Positions 1-8,642 of a DNA stretch of 32,997 nucleotides are shown here, piece after piece. Position 1 is the first letter of the stretch. The number at the start of each line of letters is the position of its first letter. Position numbers and translations under genes: made by a program. Origin of the DNA: CAYVBJ01 sp964449075 (GTDB lineage Bacteria > Bacteroidota > Rhodothermia > Balneolales > Balneolaceae); contig CAYVBJ010000035.1 in NCBI GenBank assembly GCA_964449075.1, forward strand, positions 1 to 32,997, in the 5' to 3' direction. The notes beneath the pieces were generated by a model. The model was not told the origin of the DNA. It saw only the letters and a program-made list of their open reading frames with translations, and made no database searches.

Positions 1-175
1 CCTGAACCCTGAGCTGTTTTTCAGGGCCAATCGCAGCCAGATAATCAACCTGAAGCGAATTGAGCGGGTTGATCCCTGGTTTGGGCAGACCATAAAAATT
101 GAGCTGGTAAATGGCACATCGGTTGAAGTGAGCAGGCGCCGCTCCCAGGAGTTCAGGGAGAAACTTAGTTTTTAA
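1..175 (+). CDS. LytTR-type response regulator, C-terminal fragment (runs in from the left edge)
   Basis: The frame is open from base 2 to a TAA at 173-175 and encodes 57 residues. It reads as the end of a LytTR DNA-binding domain: FFRANRSQIINL, then a beta-strand region, then VEVSRRRSQEFREKL, which matches the usual 'R.HRS.IIN' and 'lpvSRrr...l' blocks of this family. LytTR domains bind direct repeats in promoters and usually sit behind a receiver domain; that part is outside the window. The gene ends 9 bases before the serine hydrolase start, so the two may be cotranscribed. Confidence 0.8.
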   Translation, partial: LNPELFFRANRSQIINLKRIERVDPWFGQTIKIELVNGTSVEVSRRRSQEFREKLSF

Positions 176-184
176 AACCCTATT

Positions 185-1474
185 ATGCGTAATTATCAAA
201 TTCATTATCCCACTTTGAAAAAAATCATATTTATTTCCATTGCCACGCTGTTTCTGTTTGGTACCTTACTGAGTTTATACAATTATTCGCTTTGGGAACC
301 ATTCAATAACGATGAAAAGTATCCTGTAACCCGGTCAGTTTCAGCAATTGAACATTCAGAAGTAATTAAAAGAGCTGAAGATCGTCTGATTCGTGCAAGA
401 GACTCACTTCATCTACCATCTATTTCCGCTGCTGTAGGGCTCGCTGGTAATTTAATCTGGAGCAGCGCCGTTGGCTATGCCGATATTGAAAACCGTATTC
501 CCGCCACTCCAAAGACGATTTACCGGTTAGGCAGCACCTCAAAAGCAGTAACGTCAACGCTGATCATGCGGCTGGCAAACGAAGGCTTGATACAGGTTGA
601 TGATACGGTCAACTCCCTTATACCACAGCTTCCGGCTGATCGCCCTATGATTACGTGGAGACAGCTCCTCTCACACACGGCCGGATTTGGCAACTACGGT
701 GATTTTGGTTTGAAGTCAGCTTTCTATACTATCTGTAACTGTATACAGTTTGATAATGTTGACGAAGCCCTGCGTTTATTCATCGAAAGCCCGCTTCTGT
801 TTGAACCCGGAGAAGATTTTGAGTACAGTACATTTGATGTGATTGCGGCTTCAAAGGCTGTTGAAACCGTTACGCAACTTCCCTTCCCGGAATCGCTTGA
901 TGATTACCTGTTTGATCAGCTTGGGATGAACCAAACATTTGGCGATCATGCGAAGGATATTGCGGGAAGTGAAGCAGTTTTTTATGAACTTCATCAAAAC
1001 AATTTCAGAAAGTGGCGAAGCCGCAATATTTCATCCCATAAGGTGAATCTAAGTTACAAATGGGCGGGCGGCGGACTGATCTCTACCCCCACTGACATGG
1101 TGAAAATGGGTAATGCACTTGTCTCCGATACCACCTTTATCAGCCGGGAAATCAGGAATAATTTCTGGGAACCAGTAGTACTTGCCAATGGAGAGGTGAA
1201 TGAACAACAGTACGCTTCGGGCTGGCGCTCTTATACATCTTACGCCACTGAACATTTGCTTGGAGAAGACACCGGGGTCTGGATGGTCCATCATGGCGGT
1301 GTGAGTAAGGGAAGCATGAATCTTTTGGCACTTTTTCCGGAATATGAACTGGTGATAAATGTTTCCGTAAACGGCAGGGAAGATGAGATCGATTTCACGC
1401 CGTTTTGGTTTGAAGTGATGAAAATAGCCCGGCCGTTTCTTTTAAAAGCAGAAGAAGAGAAATATGGTTTGTAA
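185..1474 (+). CDS. Membrane-anchored serine hydrolase, beta-lactamase class C / PBP4* family
   Basis: The 429-residue protein has an N-terminal membrane segment (about residues 13-33) followed by a beta-lactamase-fold hydrolase domain (PF00144 type). The nucleophile motif SxxK is visible as S117-T-S-K120 in YRLGSTSKAV. LLSHTAGFG at about 161-169 is the family's LLtHtSGl block. The second motif is Y214-S-T216 instead of the usual Y-x-N. HHGG at 369-372 fills the third-motif position. These proteins act in the periplasm on peptides, esters or D-amino-acid substrates, and most are not true beta-lactamases; the substrate cannot be told here. The start is an ATG 9 bases after the LytTR stop. The following 300 bases hold no recognisable gene. 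Confidence 0.85.
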   Translation: MRNYQIHYPTLKKIIFISIATLFLFGTLLSLYNYSLWEPFNNDEKYPVTRSVSAIEHSEVIKRAEDRLIRARDSLHLPSISAAVGLAGNLIWSSAVGYADIENRIPATPKTIYRLGSTSKAVTSTLIMRLANEGLIQVDDTVNSLIPQLPADRPMITWRQLLSHTAGFGNYGDFGLKSAFYTICNCIQFDNVDEALRLFIESPLLFEPGEDFEYSTFDVIAASKAVETVTQLPFPESLDDYLFDQLGMNQTFGDHAKDIAGSEAVFYELHQNNFRKWRSRNISSHKVNLSYKWAGGGLISTPTDMVKMGNALVSDTTFISREIRNNFWEPVVLANGEVNEQQYASGWRSYTSYATEHLLGEDTGVWMVHHGGVSKGSMNLLALFPEYELVINVSVNGREDEIDFTPFWFEVMKIARPFLLKAEEEKYGL

Positions 1475-1785
1475 ATTGATGATCGCAAGCGGTTTGCTGT
1501 CTCTTTATTCGGCAATAGCCGGGTGAAAGGTCCCCGTTGTAGCGGGACTTCAAAAAGCACCCAGCAAAAGTGAAAAGGCAAAACTGAAAACTCAAAAGAT
1601 GAGCCCGACACTGTTAGTGATACTATTCAACTTCTTCTGCGTTTTTACCCCTCAGAAGAATGCACTTGCCAGTGGGATTGATCTCAATTGTCGGGATTTC
1701 ACTTCGTGAGAATCGCATTCGCTCGGTACGCTGTGGTCAACTTTTCAATTAACAAACTTCCTGTCAATTCATGATTGACACAACA
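1475..1785. other. Intergenic region without a recognised gene
   Basis: No open frame here resembles a known protein. A weak hairpin (GTCCC at 1530-1534 pairing with GGGAC at 1544-1548) follows the serine hydrolase and could aid termination, but it lacks a clean T-run. The rest is compatible with decayed sequence between two convergent genes. Confidence 0.4.
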
Positions 1786-2241
1786 CTACCCCGGTACTTT
1801 TTTTGTGTAAAATTTGCCACCTAAAACCAAAGCAGCCGAAATAATCATTACGTTTTTTATAATGTATTGACCTTCCAGAGATGGAGTGAAAATATTTCCA
1901 CCCTGGAATGTTACCTCAGGCAATACAATAAGGGGCATGAAAGTCCCAAACATTTGGAGGAAAAGCAATGCAATGGCAATTTTAGTGGTGGCAGAAAACA
2001 GGAAAGTGACCCCAATCGCAACCTCCCACCAGCCAATGACGGTTAGCCAAAATTCAGGTGTGCCCAGTGGCAACCAGACAACTGTAGCTTTTAGTAAGCC
2101 TTCGGCTGCCGAAACGCCAAAAAGTTTTAAAATCCCAAACCAAATAAAAATAATTCCAAATGAAATTCGAATTGCAGGAGTGCTCCAGCGCCTCATCCAT
2201 AGGGCAATTTGTTGGTCAATTTTTATAATCAGGTTATTCAT
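1786..2241 (-). CDS. DoxX-like / DUF417-like small membrane protein
   Basis: This 151-residue protein is predicted to have four membrane segments (about residues 22-42, 67-85, 87-107, 128-146). The first contains IRISFGIIFIWFGILKLFG, the typical opening of DoxX/DUF417 (YkgB-like) proteins, and the end carries a SLEGQYIIKN block resembling the DUF417 'spEGRfllKD' motif. Such proteins sit in the inner membrane; some act in redox or reactive-chlorine stress responses, but the exact function is usually unknown. The ATG at 2241 is preceded by the tail of a decayed DUF6624 gene on the same strand, whose stop is 16 bases upstream. The gene is convergent with the serine hydrolase. Confidence 0.75.
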   Translation of the reverse strand: MNNLIIKIDQQIALWMRRWSTPAIRISFGIIFIWFGILKLFGVSAAEGLLKATVVWLPLGTPEFWLTVIGWWEVAIGVTFLFSATTKIAIALLFLQMFGTFMPLIVLPEVTFQGGNIFTPSLEGQYIIKNVMIISAALVLGGKFYTKKVPG

Positions 2242-2257
2242 GAATAATGATTTTCAT

Positions 2258-2638
2258 TTACAGTATAAAATCAACCATTTTCCAATGAAATAAATTTCTC
2301 CATTCATCACACTTTTTCATAAGACCGGGTTGGCTTATTGAATGTTGTATTATCAACCAGGCTGCTTCGCTTGTTTCTTCATCAACTTTATCGGGTATCG
2401 GTTAACCAATTGAATCAATCACCCGGCCTGACTCTTTTGCATTTCTTTTGTGCAACGCTTCCATTACCTTATTGTATCCGTTCGAAAGTGTTCTCTTTTT
2501 AATGTGTTCATCTCTGCGTTTTGAATCGTCCCGCGCTTTTTGCGGTAGATTAAAAAAGTTAACTTCCCCAAACGAGATTCTTATGGGAGAAACGTCTGAA
2601 TTCGCCGGCTGACGATATTGCCCAAAATGTGTAGTTGA
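2258..2638 (-). pseudogene. Decayed DUF6624-domain gene with an internal stop and no start
   Basis: On the minus strand one frame stays open from about 2638 down to a TAA at 2404-2402, then continues in the same frame to a TAA at 2260-2258. Before the internal stop it reads ...KARDDSKRRDEHIKKRT... VIDSIG; after it PIPDKVDEETSEAAWLIIQH. That is the DUF6624 pattern, in which 'GWP...vG.ea..AawliiQHa' is the conserved core, so the stop sits exactly where the tryptophan of GWP is expected. TGG to TAA needs two changes, which suggests an old inactivation. No ATG/GTG/TTG start is convincing at the 5' end. The identification is by eye from the family pattern. Confidence 0.6.
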
Positions 2639-2686
2639 TCACAGCACAAATTAACTTATATTTTTTTAATTCACTTAAATGAAACA

Positions 2687-3760
2687 TTGTTAACTATCAA
2701 AAAGTCAAAATTTTTGCGCTTTTTAGTCTGGCTGTTATTCTGGTCATTGGCAGGGTTCTTTTATGCCACTCAGATCTATATGAATTCACCTGAAGGACAG
2801 GGTTGGGCCGAGGCTTTAAAGACAGCTATGCCGCGCTGGTATATCTGGGGCGCACTGACACCTGGGATGTTTTGGGCTGACCGTCTGCTTTCTGAAAAAG
2901 CCCGGCAGCTGTCGAAACGGTTTCTGTTTCACATACCGGTCTGTTTCGGGTGGCTGATAATCTTTGCTGCCATTAATACCCTGGTAACCGGAATTTTGGA
3001 GGGTACATTGCCCGAAATCAGCTTTTCTTTTGTTGTCAATCATTTTTACTGGAATTTGCTGATCTACTGGCTTATCATGGGTGTATACTGGGCCAAAAAT
3101 TACTACACCGATCTCAGGGAGCAGGAGTTGAAATCGTCACGGCTCGAAAAAAATCTCGCTGAGGCACGCTTACAGTCCCTGCAAGACCGGCTTCAACCTC
3201 ACTTTCTGTTTAATGCACTAAACACTATCTCCGCTTACATGGAGAAAGATGCAAAAACAGCCCGCCGCATGATTGCCAACCTGGCTGACCTCCTTCGTTT
3301 TTCACTGGATCACACCAACAGTCCTAAAATCCCTCTTTCTCAGGAACTCTCATTTTTGGACAGCTATCTTGATATTGAACAAATGCGGTTCAAAGATCAG
3401 CTTTCCGTTTCCAAAAGCGTAGATCCCGAGGCACTGGAGATTCAGGTTCCCGGTTTTCTGCTTCAGCCACTGGCAGAAAACGCAATCCGTCACGGTATCA
3501 ATCCCAGGAATGCACCCGGCCACGTTGATATCGAAATCAAGCGCCATAACGAGCGACTGCATCTGCAAGTCAAAGACGACGGCGTGGGGCTGCCTGAGGA
3601 TTGGATGAGCTCAGGTCATGCCGGGGTAGGGCTTGCCAGTACAATGGAACGCCTCAGCGAGATGTATGGCCCGGAGCACCACTTTTCCATTAAAAACCGC
3701 ACCGATGGCAACGGAGTAGTGGTCAATATTGAAATCCCGCTTAATTCAACACAAACGTAG
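2687..3760 (+). CDS. LytS-type sensor histidine kinase (His_kinase family)
   Basis: The 357-residue protein has four predicted membrane segments in the first ~140 residues, a short coiled linker (about 141-165), then a His_kinase/HATPase pair. The phospho-acceptor is H172 in LQPHFLFNALN, the signature of the LytS/AgrC-like kinases. The N-box is PLAENAIRHG (N265) and the G-boxes are DDGVGL (297-302) and HAGVGLA (311-317). It would phosphorylate the response regulator encoded 4 bases downstream. The start is a TTG at 2687: no in-frame ATG precedes the first membrane segment, the next Met (residue 32) would cut it off, and the only nearby ATG (2680) is in another frame and stops at once. No ligand-sensing domain other than the membrane region is seen. 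Confidence 0.88.
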   Translation: MLTIKKSKFLRFLVWLLFWSLAGFFYATQIYMNSPEGQGWAEALKTAMPRWYIWGALTPGMFWADRLLSEKARQLSKRFLFHIPVCFGWLIIFAAINTLVTGILEGTLPEISFSFVVNHFYWNLLIYWLIMGVYWAKNYYTDLREQELKSSRLEKNLAEARLQSLQDRLQPHFLFNALNTISAYMEKDAKTARRMIANLADLLRFSLDHTNSPKIPLSQELSFLDSYLDIEQMRFKDQLSVSKSVDPEALEIQVPGFLLQPLAENAIRHGINPRNAPGHVDIEIKRHNERLHLQVKDDGVGLPEDWMSSGHAGVGLASTMERLSEMYGPEHHFSIKNRTDGNGVVVNIEIPLNSTQT

Positions 3761-3764
3761 ACAT

Positions 3765-4574
3765 ATGCCGGATTTATCACAGACATACAGAACAGTTATT
3801 GTTGATGATGAAGAACCGGCCCGCCGGCGAATCAGGGAGCTGCTGGAAAAGGAGCCCGGTATTCAGATTCTGGAGATTTGCAGAAACGGGGAGGAGGCCA
3901 TTCATGCGATTCGAAACCATCAGCCGGAAATTTTGTTCCTGGATATCCAAATGCCTGAAATTGGCGGATTTGACGTGCTCAGTAAGCTTCAAGGAGAAGA
4001 TATCCCAATCACTGTTTTTGTGACGGCATATGATCAATATGCCATAAGAGCCTTTGAGGTGCATGCTGTGGATTACCTGCTAAAACCGTTTAGCGACGAG
4101 CGTTTTTCTGAAGCCCTGGAACGGGCAAAAAAACGAGCTGAGATGGAAAACCGGGAGTTGTTCCATCACCGGCTTGAATCATTACTGAATATGCAGACTG
4201 GAGAGCCGAACCACCCATCTTCCGATAATAAACCGCAATATATTGACCGGGTAGTACTGGAAAAGAAAGGTGAAAAATTTTTCCTGGATGTCCAGAAAAT
4301 ATCATGGATACAAGCCGGAGGAGCTTATATATATGTTCATACCGGCAAAAAAAAATATCTTAAACGAATTCTTCTGGGTGAGCTGGAAAAACAACTCGAT
4401 CCCCGTTTTTTCATCCGCATCCATCGCTCTGCTATCGTTCATATAGATGCCATTAACTCACTTCATCATCACTCGCACGGGGACTATAACATAATATTAA
4501 TGGATGGCACGGAACTGAAGCTCAGCCGCAATTACCGTAAAAATCTTCAAAACAGGCTCGGCCAGCAGTTGTAG
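3765..4574 (+). CDS. LytTR-family response regulator (receiver + LytTR DNA-binding domain)
   Basis: The 269-residue protein has a receiver domain (about 10-125) with the acidic pair D14/D15, phospho-acceptor D60 in LFLDIQMPEIGGFD, T87 and K107 (LKPF). It is followed by a LytTR domain (about 168-268) with FFIRIHRSAIVHIDAI and LKLSRNYRKNL. It is the cognate partner of the kinase 4 bases upstream (kinase stop TAG at 3758-3760, this ATG at 3765). A longer in-frame start at 3729 overlaps the kinase and adds residues outside the fold, so 3765 is preferred. Targets are unknown; the secreted LamG-like gene that follows after about 150 bases is a candidate. Confidence 0.9.
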   Translation: MPDLSQTYRTVIVDDEEPARRRIRELLEKEPGIQILEICRNGEEAIHAIRNHQPEILFLDIQMPEIGGFDVLSKLQGEDIPITVFVTAYDQYAIRAFEVHAVDYLLKPFSDERFSEALERAKKRAEMENRELFHHRLESLLNMQTGEPNHPSSDNKPQYIDRVVLEKKGEKFFLDVQKISWIQAGGAYIYVHTGKKKYLKRILLGELEKQLDPRFFIRIHRSAIVHIDAINSLHHHSHGDYNIILMDGTELKLSRNYRKNLQNRLGQQL

Positions 4575-4723
4575 GATTTTTTCCATGATGTACCGGTTTA
4601 TAACATCTATTTCCTTCCTGTATCATTTTCCTTCACTCTGATCCCAAATAAAAATAGGTTAAGATTCAATTATCGGCAGTAAGCAACTGCTTCTACAACA
4701 AATTAGATTAAAAAAAATATTGT

Positions 4724-5866
4724 ATGATGAATCTTCGATTTTTCTGCTCATGCCTCGCCTCCATTTTAACTATTACAACTTTTTGTGTCACTAATGGATT
4801 CAGTCAAGTAAACCAGGTTTCATTTGAGGATTCGGGCTGGGACTTTAGTCACGCCGTTGAAAGCCGGGTGGAAGATTATAAGGGGCGAAAGAGCCTCTAC
4901 CTGGAAGGGAAAGCTTTTTTTGATAAAGCCGACTTTTCCGATGGAGTGGTAGAAGTGGATGTGACAACACCCTTCCCAAGGGCATTTGCAGGGATTCTTT
5001 TCAGAACGCAATCCCCAACCGAATATGAAGAGATGTACATCCGCCTGCACAAAAGCGGTTCACCAGACGCTATTCAGTATACCCCCGTCTTCAACAATAT
5101 AGCTGCATGGCAGCTCTATGGACCCGGAGACGGTTGGGGAATGACAGCATTTGACAGAAACGAGTGGATCCCACTTCGAATTGAATTTAGTGGAGACCAT
5201 GTCAGCATATTTGCAGGCCAATCTAATGACCCAGTACTGGAAACCCGCCTCAGGAGAGAAGATGAAAGTGGTAGTCTGGGGCTGTGGGCACTATTTGGGT
5301 CTTATTTCTCAAATTTTCGTTATTCACAGAAAGACACCCCTGCGGAGATTATGAGTGAGCCTCGCCCGGACGAAGGCGTCATAACAAATTGGAATCTTTC
5401 CAAAGCCTTTCGCGCAGTTGATGTGAACCTGACAGAGCCCCCCTCCACAGGAAACTCAGATTGGTCTGAGATAAAAAGCGAATCTAATGGACTAGTGAAC
5501 TTATCCCGTTATCTCCCGGAAGAGGATTTTCGCAATATGCCTGATGATGGTGATTTTGATGCTGGTCAGTCTGCAATAGGTACCTATGCAAACGCCACTA
5601 TAACCTCAGATTCCGACCAGGTAAAGAAACTTCAATTTGGGTATAGTGATAATGTTGTGATTTTGTTAAATGGCAAACCAATTTTTACAGGAGAAAGCGG
5701 ATTCCGGGCACGCGACCCGCTATTCCAGGGTATGATCGGATATCATGACGCAGTATTCCTGGATCTGAAGGAAGGGGATAATGAACTGATATTTGTTGTA
5801 ACTGAAACCTTTGGCGGGTGGGGTTTAATGGCCAAATTTGAAGATGTGACGGGTATTACATTCTGA
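4724..5866 (+). CDS. Secreted protein with LamG/concanavalin-like domain, function unknown
   Basis: The 380-residue protein starts with a signal peptide (about residues 1-28, ending near NGFSQ). The N-terminal half (about 32-205) has the strand pattern of a concanavalin/DUF1080-like jelly roll: FSDGVVEVDVTTP, then AGILFRTQSP, then NEWIPLRIEFSGDHVSIFAG. The C-terminal part (about 225-380) looks like a second beta-sandwich, with an ILLNGKPIFTGES loop and a DLKEGDNELIFVV strand as in carbohydrate-associated modules. No catalytic residues can be assigned. It follows the LytS/LytT pair on the same strand and may be a target or a surface sensor partner. ATGATG gives two possible starts 3 bases apart. 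Confidence 0.65.
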   Translation: MMNLRFFCSCLASILTITTFCVTNGFSQVNQVSFEDSGWDFSHAVESRVEDYKGRKSLYLEGKAFFDKADFSDGVVEVDVTTPFPRAFAGILFRTQSPTEYEEMYIRLHKSGSPDAIQYTPVFNNIAAWQLYGPGDGWGMTAFDRNEWIPLRIEFSGDHVSIFAGQSNDPVLETRLRREDESGSLGLWALFGSYFSNFRYSQKDTPAEIMSEPRPDEGVITNWNLSKAFRAVDVNLTEPPSTGNSDWSEIKSESNGLVNLSRYLPEEDFRNMPDDGDFDAGQSAIGTYANATITSDSDQVKKLQFGYSDNVVILLNGKPIFTGESGFRARDPLFQGMIGYHDAVFLDLKEGDNELIFVVTETFGGWGLMAKFEDVTGITF

Positions 5867-6230
5867 CAAGTATTGATTCTTTACAGAATAAAGTTAGTTG
5901 TATCAAGTATTTGTAAGACAGAACAAGGCTCTTAAAAATATATAAAAAGCATTTAAATGCGTTTTTGCTCGCAGTTTGAAAGTTATCTGGAAAAAACAAG
6001 ACATCTAAAATAGACTTGCATTTCATTGCTAAAAAATAATCCATCTAAAATGGATTATGCCAACCTGTACCCAATTTATTTATCAGCAAGCTTTTTATAA
6101 AAATTTTAATGTGCTTTATTCTAAATCACCGAAAATGACCGAAGACGGCATCATTATAACATGTTGAAAATCACCGGTTTGCTATAAGTTGGAAAAAAGA
6201 AACTCAACATTTTATACCATTTCTGTTATC
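5867..6230. other. Intergenic region upstream of the outer-membrane receptor
   Basis: No coding frame is recognisable. The region holds a perfect 9-base inverted repeat (6036-6058) and AT-rich sequence before the receptor start, so it probably contains the receptor promoter, although no clean TAnnTTTG element was found. Confidence 0.4.
6036..6058. promoter_or_regulatory. Perfect inverted repeat, possible operator or minus-strand terminator
   Basis: ATAATCCAT (6036-6044) and ATGGATTAT (6050-6058) are perfect complements around a 5-base loop. It lies 172 bases upstream of the receptor ATG. On the minus strand the stem is followed by a run of T, as in a terminator, but no minus-strand gene ends here, so an operator is also possible. 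Confidence 0.4.
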
Positions 6231-8639
6231 ATGAAATACCTGATTATCGTATTGACCCTACTACTAAATATTGTTCCAGCCGAGTCTAATGCTCAATTTA
6301 CTGTCCGGGGCACCGTAACCGATGCAGAGGATGAACCCCTTTCCCTGGCAACGGCAGTCCTGTTATCGTCTTCCGACAGCACACTGGTTGAGGGAGAAGT
6401 TGCAAATTTGGATGGGGATTTTGAGCTGGATATTGACCGTCCCGGAAGTTATATACTTCGTGTATCAATGGTTGGCTTCACTACCTTTTACTCAGGCCCT
6501 TTTCAGTTATCCGAATCCAATCCACAACAAGACTTTGGAACACTCGTACTGCAAACCGGTAACCTGGAGCTGGAAAGCATACAGGTAACGGCAGATCGCC
6601 CTTACATGGTCAGAGAAATTGACCGGACTGTCCTGAACATTGAAGACCGGGTAAGCACCGCAGGAGCAACGACACTGGAAATTCTTGAACGTGCGCCCGG
6701 TATCATTATTAACCGGCAAAACAACACGATCACCATGCTGGGTAAAGAAGGGGTTAATGTGATGATCAACGGCAAAGAACAATACATGCCTGCTGATGCC
6801 CTGTTAAACTACCTGTCCGGACTCGATGCCGGCAATATCCGAAACATCGAACTGATTACGACACCACCCGCCAGTCTCGATGCGGAAGGCAACGCAGGAT
6901 TTATCAACATTGAACTCAAGCAACCACCCGCCAACGGATTTAACGGCACCACGGCCGTCAGTACGGGATACGGCAGGGGGGAAACGGGAAATGTGAGCCT
7001 TAACCTGAATTACCGGGCATCAAAAATCAATATTTCAGGAAGCTATTCCTACCTGCGGAGCGGCCAGGATCAGTTTACCACCTTTTTCCGGCGGACGGGT
7101 TCTGCAACTGACCTCAGCGAACTGTTTCTTACCAGCGACCGTGCCCCGACCCAAAACAATCACAATGGACGAATAAGTCTTGATTACAACCTTGGAGAGA
7201 ACACCATCCTTGGCATGCTTCTGTCGGGATACGCAAACCGGTGGGATATGGATGCTGTAAATGACTCGAGGAGGCGCTTCTCCGGTATACCTGATACACT
7301 GCTGACTTCTCTGAACAATGAAGACAACGACTGGAATCACCTGCGCACGAACCTGAATCTTTCGCACAGGTTCGGTGATGGCGGCTCACTGAATCTGGAT
7401 CTTGACTACCTGGTCTATGATAACAGCAACCCGGTTTCATTCAATCTGACTTTTTTTGACGACGCCAATAACACGTTGAGAGAAGAGCGGGTCTTCAGTC
7501 AAAAAGATACACCATTCGATATTGCAGTGGGCAAGGCAGACTATACCCGTCCGCTCGGGGATGCCCTTACATTAAGTTCAGGATTCAAAATTAGCCAATC
7601 CCGGTTTGAGAATGACGTTCTGGTTGAAGAAAACGGGGACCCGCTGCCGGGGCTTACCTCCCAAAGTGACCTGGAAGAGCAAATCTTTGCGGCCTATTCC
7701 CAGCTTGACTATCAGCTCAATGAAAACACCGCTGTGAAGGCCGGACTACGGTTCGAGCAGAGCAACACGGAATTAATCTCAACCAACGGCGGCACCGTGG
7801 TGGACAGAAACATCGGCAGATTGTTTCCAAGTGTTTTTTTAACACACGACATCAATCAACAAAACAGCCTGAACTTCTCTTACGTCAAGCGAATCAACCG
7901 CCCTGCATTCAGTGACATGGCACCTTTCGTGATTTTCCTGGACCCCAGCACTTCGTTTGGCGGCAACGCAGCTCTGCAGCCTGCAGTGGCCCACTCCGTT
8001 CAGGCCGGGTACCGGTTTAAGGATTTTAACATTACCGTACAGTACAGCCGGGAAGACAGTTCTATCGTCCGCTTTCAAAACCAGTTTAATCCGGACGAAA
8101 ACACACAGCTTATTGTTCCGGATAATTTACGGGATCAGCAACTTTTTACTGCTTCGATAGCCTTTCCCCTTCGTGTTACAGATTGGTGGAGAATGCGCTA
8201 TTCGGCAACCTATACCTGGCGGGAATCCAACCTGCGGGACAATTCTGAGATCCTGACATTCCGTAATAATAACCTCGCTTTAAACGGGAGCCAATCTTTC
8301 ACACTTGGGGGAAATCTTTCAGCAGAAATTTCAGGATTCTATCAGACCCGTTCGCAGGTGGGCAACGTTACATTTGATCCGCTCGGGTCGCTCAATGCGG
8401 GTATCCGGAAACAGTTCTCAAATAATTCCAGGTTAAGCTTTAATATAACAGATATATTAAATTCCTTGAAAAGAACAGGTATTACCGACCTGGCCGGTGA
8501 AGAATTTTTCGCTAACAGAACTTTTGATTTTAGTCAGCGAACCTTCAAACTGACCTATACTGTATCGTTTGGTAATCAAAAGATTAAAGGTGCCCGTAAC
8601 AGGGATAGTGCCAGGGAAGAACAAGAACGAATAAATTGA
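6231..8639 (+). CDS. Outer-membrane beta-barrel receptor with carboxypeptidase-regulatory N-domain
   Basis: The 802-residue protein has a signal peptide (about 1-21, ending SNAQ), a CarboxypepD_reg-like beta-sandwich (about 23-110, TVRGTVTDAEDEPL onward), a plug-like domain (about 125-225 with LERAPGIIINRQNN and VNVMINGKEQY), and a long beta-barrel (about 240-790, OMP_b-brl_3 / PF14905 type). It is related to TonB-dependent receptors and would import or sense a large ligand at the outer membrane; the ligand is not evident, and no clear TonB box can be shown. A TTG 42 bases upstream extends the frame, but the ATG at 6231 starts directly at the signal peptide and is preferred. Its stop is 3 bases before the AraC ATG, so the two are probably cotranscribed. 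Confidence 0.85.
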   Translation: MKYLIIVLTLLLNIVPAESNAQFTVRGTVTDAEDEPLSLATAVLLSSSDSTLVEGEVANLDGDFELDIDRPGSYILRVSMVGFTTFYSGPFQLSESNPQQDFGTLVLQTGNLELESIQVTADRPYMVREIDRTVLNIEDRVSTAGATTLEILERAPGIIINRQNNTITMLGKEGVNVMINGKEQYMPADALLNYLSGLDAGNIRNIELITTPPASLDAEGNAGFINIELKQPPANGFNGTTAVSTGYGRGETGNVSLNLNYRASKINISGSYSYLRSGQDQFTTFFRRTGSATDLSELFLTSDRAPTQNNHNGRISLDYNLGENTILGMLLSGYANRWDMDAVNDSRRRFSGIPDTLLTSLNNEDNDWNHLRTNLNLSHRFGDGGSLNLDLDYLVYDNSNPVSFNLTFFDDANNTLREERVFSQKDTPFDIAVGKADYTRPLGDALTLSSGFKISQSRFENDVLVEENGDPLPGLTSQSDLEEQIFAAYSQLDYQLNENTAVKAGLRFEQSNTELISTNGGTVVDRNIGRLFPSVFLTHDINQQNSLNFSYVKRINRPAFSDMAPFVIFLDPSTSFGGNAALQPAVAHSVQAGYRFKDFNITVQYSREDSSIVRFQNQFNPDENTQLIVPDNLRDQQLFTASIAFPLRVTDWWRMRYSATYTWRESNLRDNSEILTFRNNNLALNGSQSFTLGGNLSAEISGFYQTRSQVGNVTFDPLGSLNAGIRKQFSNNSRLSFNITDILNSLKRTGITDLAGEEFFANRTFDFSQRTFKLTYTVSFGNQKIKGARNRDSAREEQERIN

Positions 8640-8642
8640 ACC

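Noticed and set aside
6189..6230. Upstream TTG start for the outer-membrane receptor
   Set aside because: It would place 14 polar residues before a perfect signal peptide; the ATG at 6231 is the better start.
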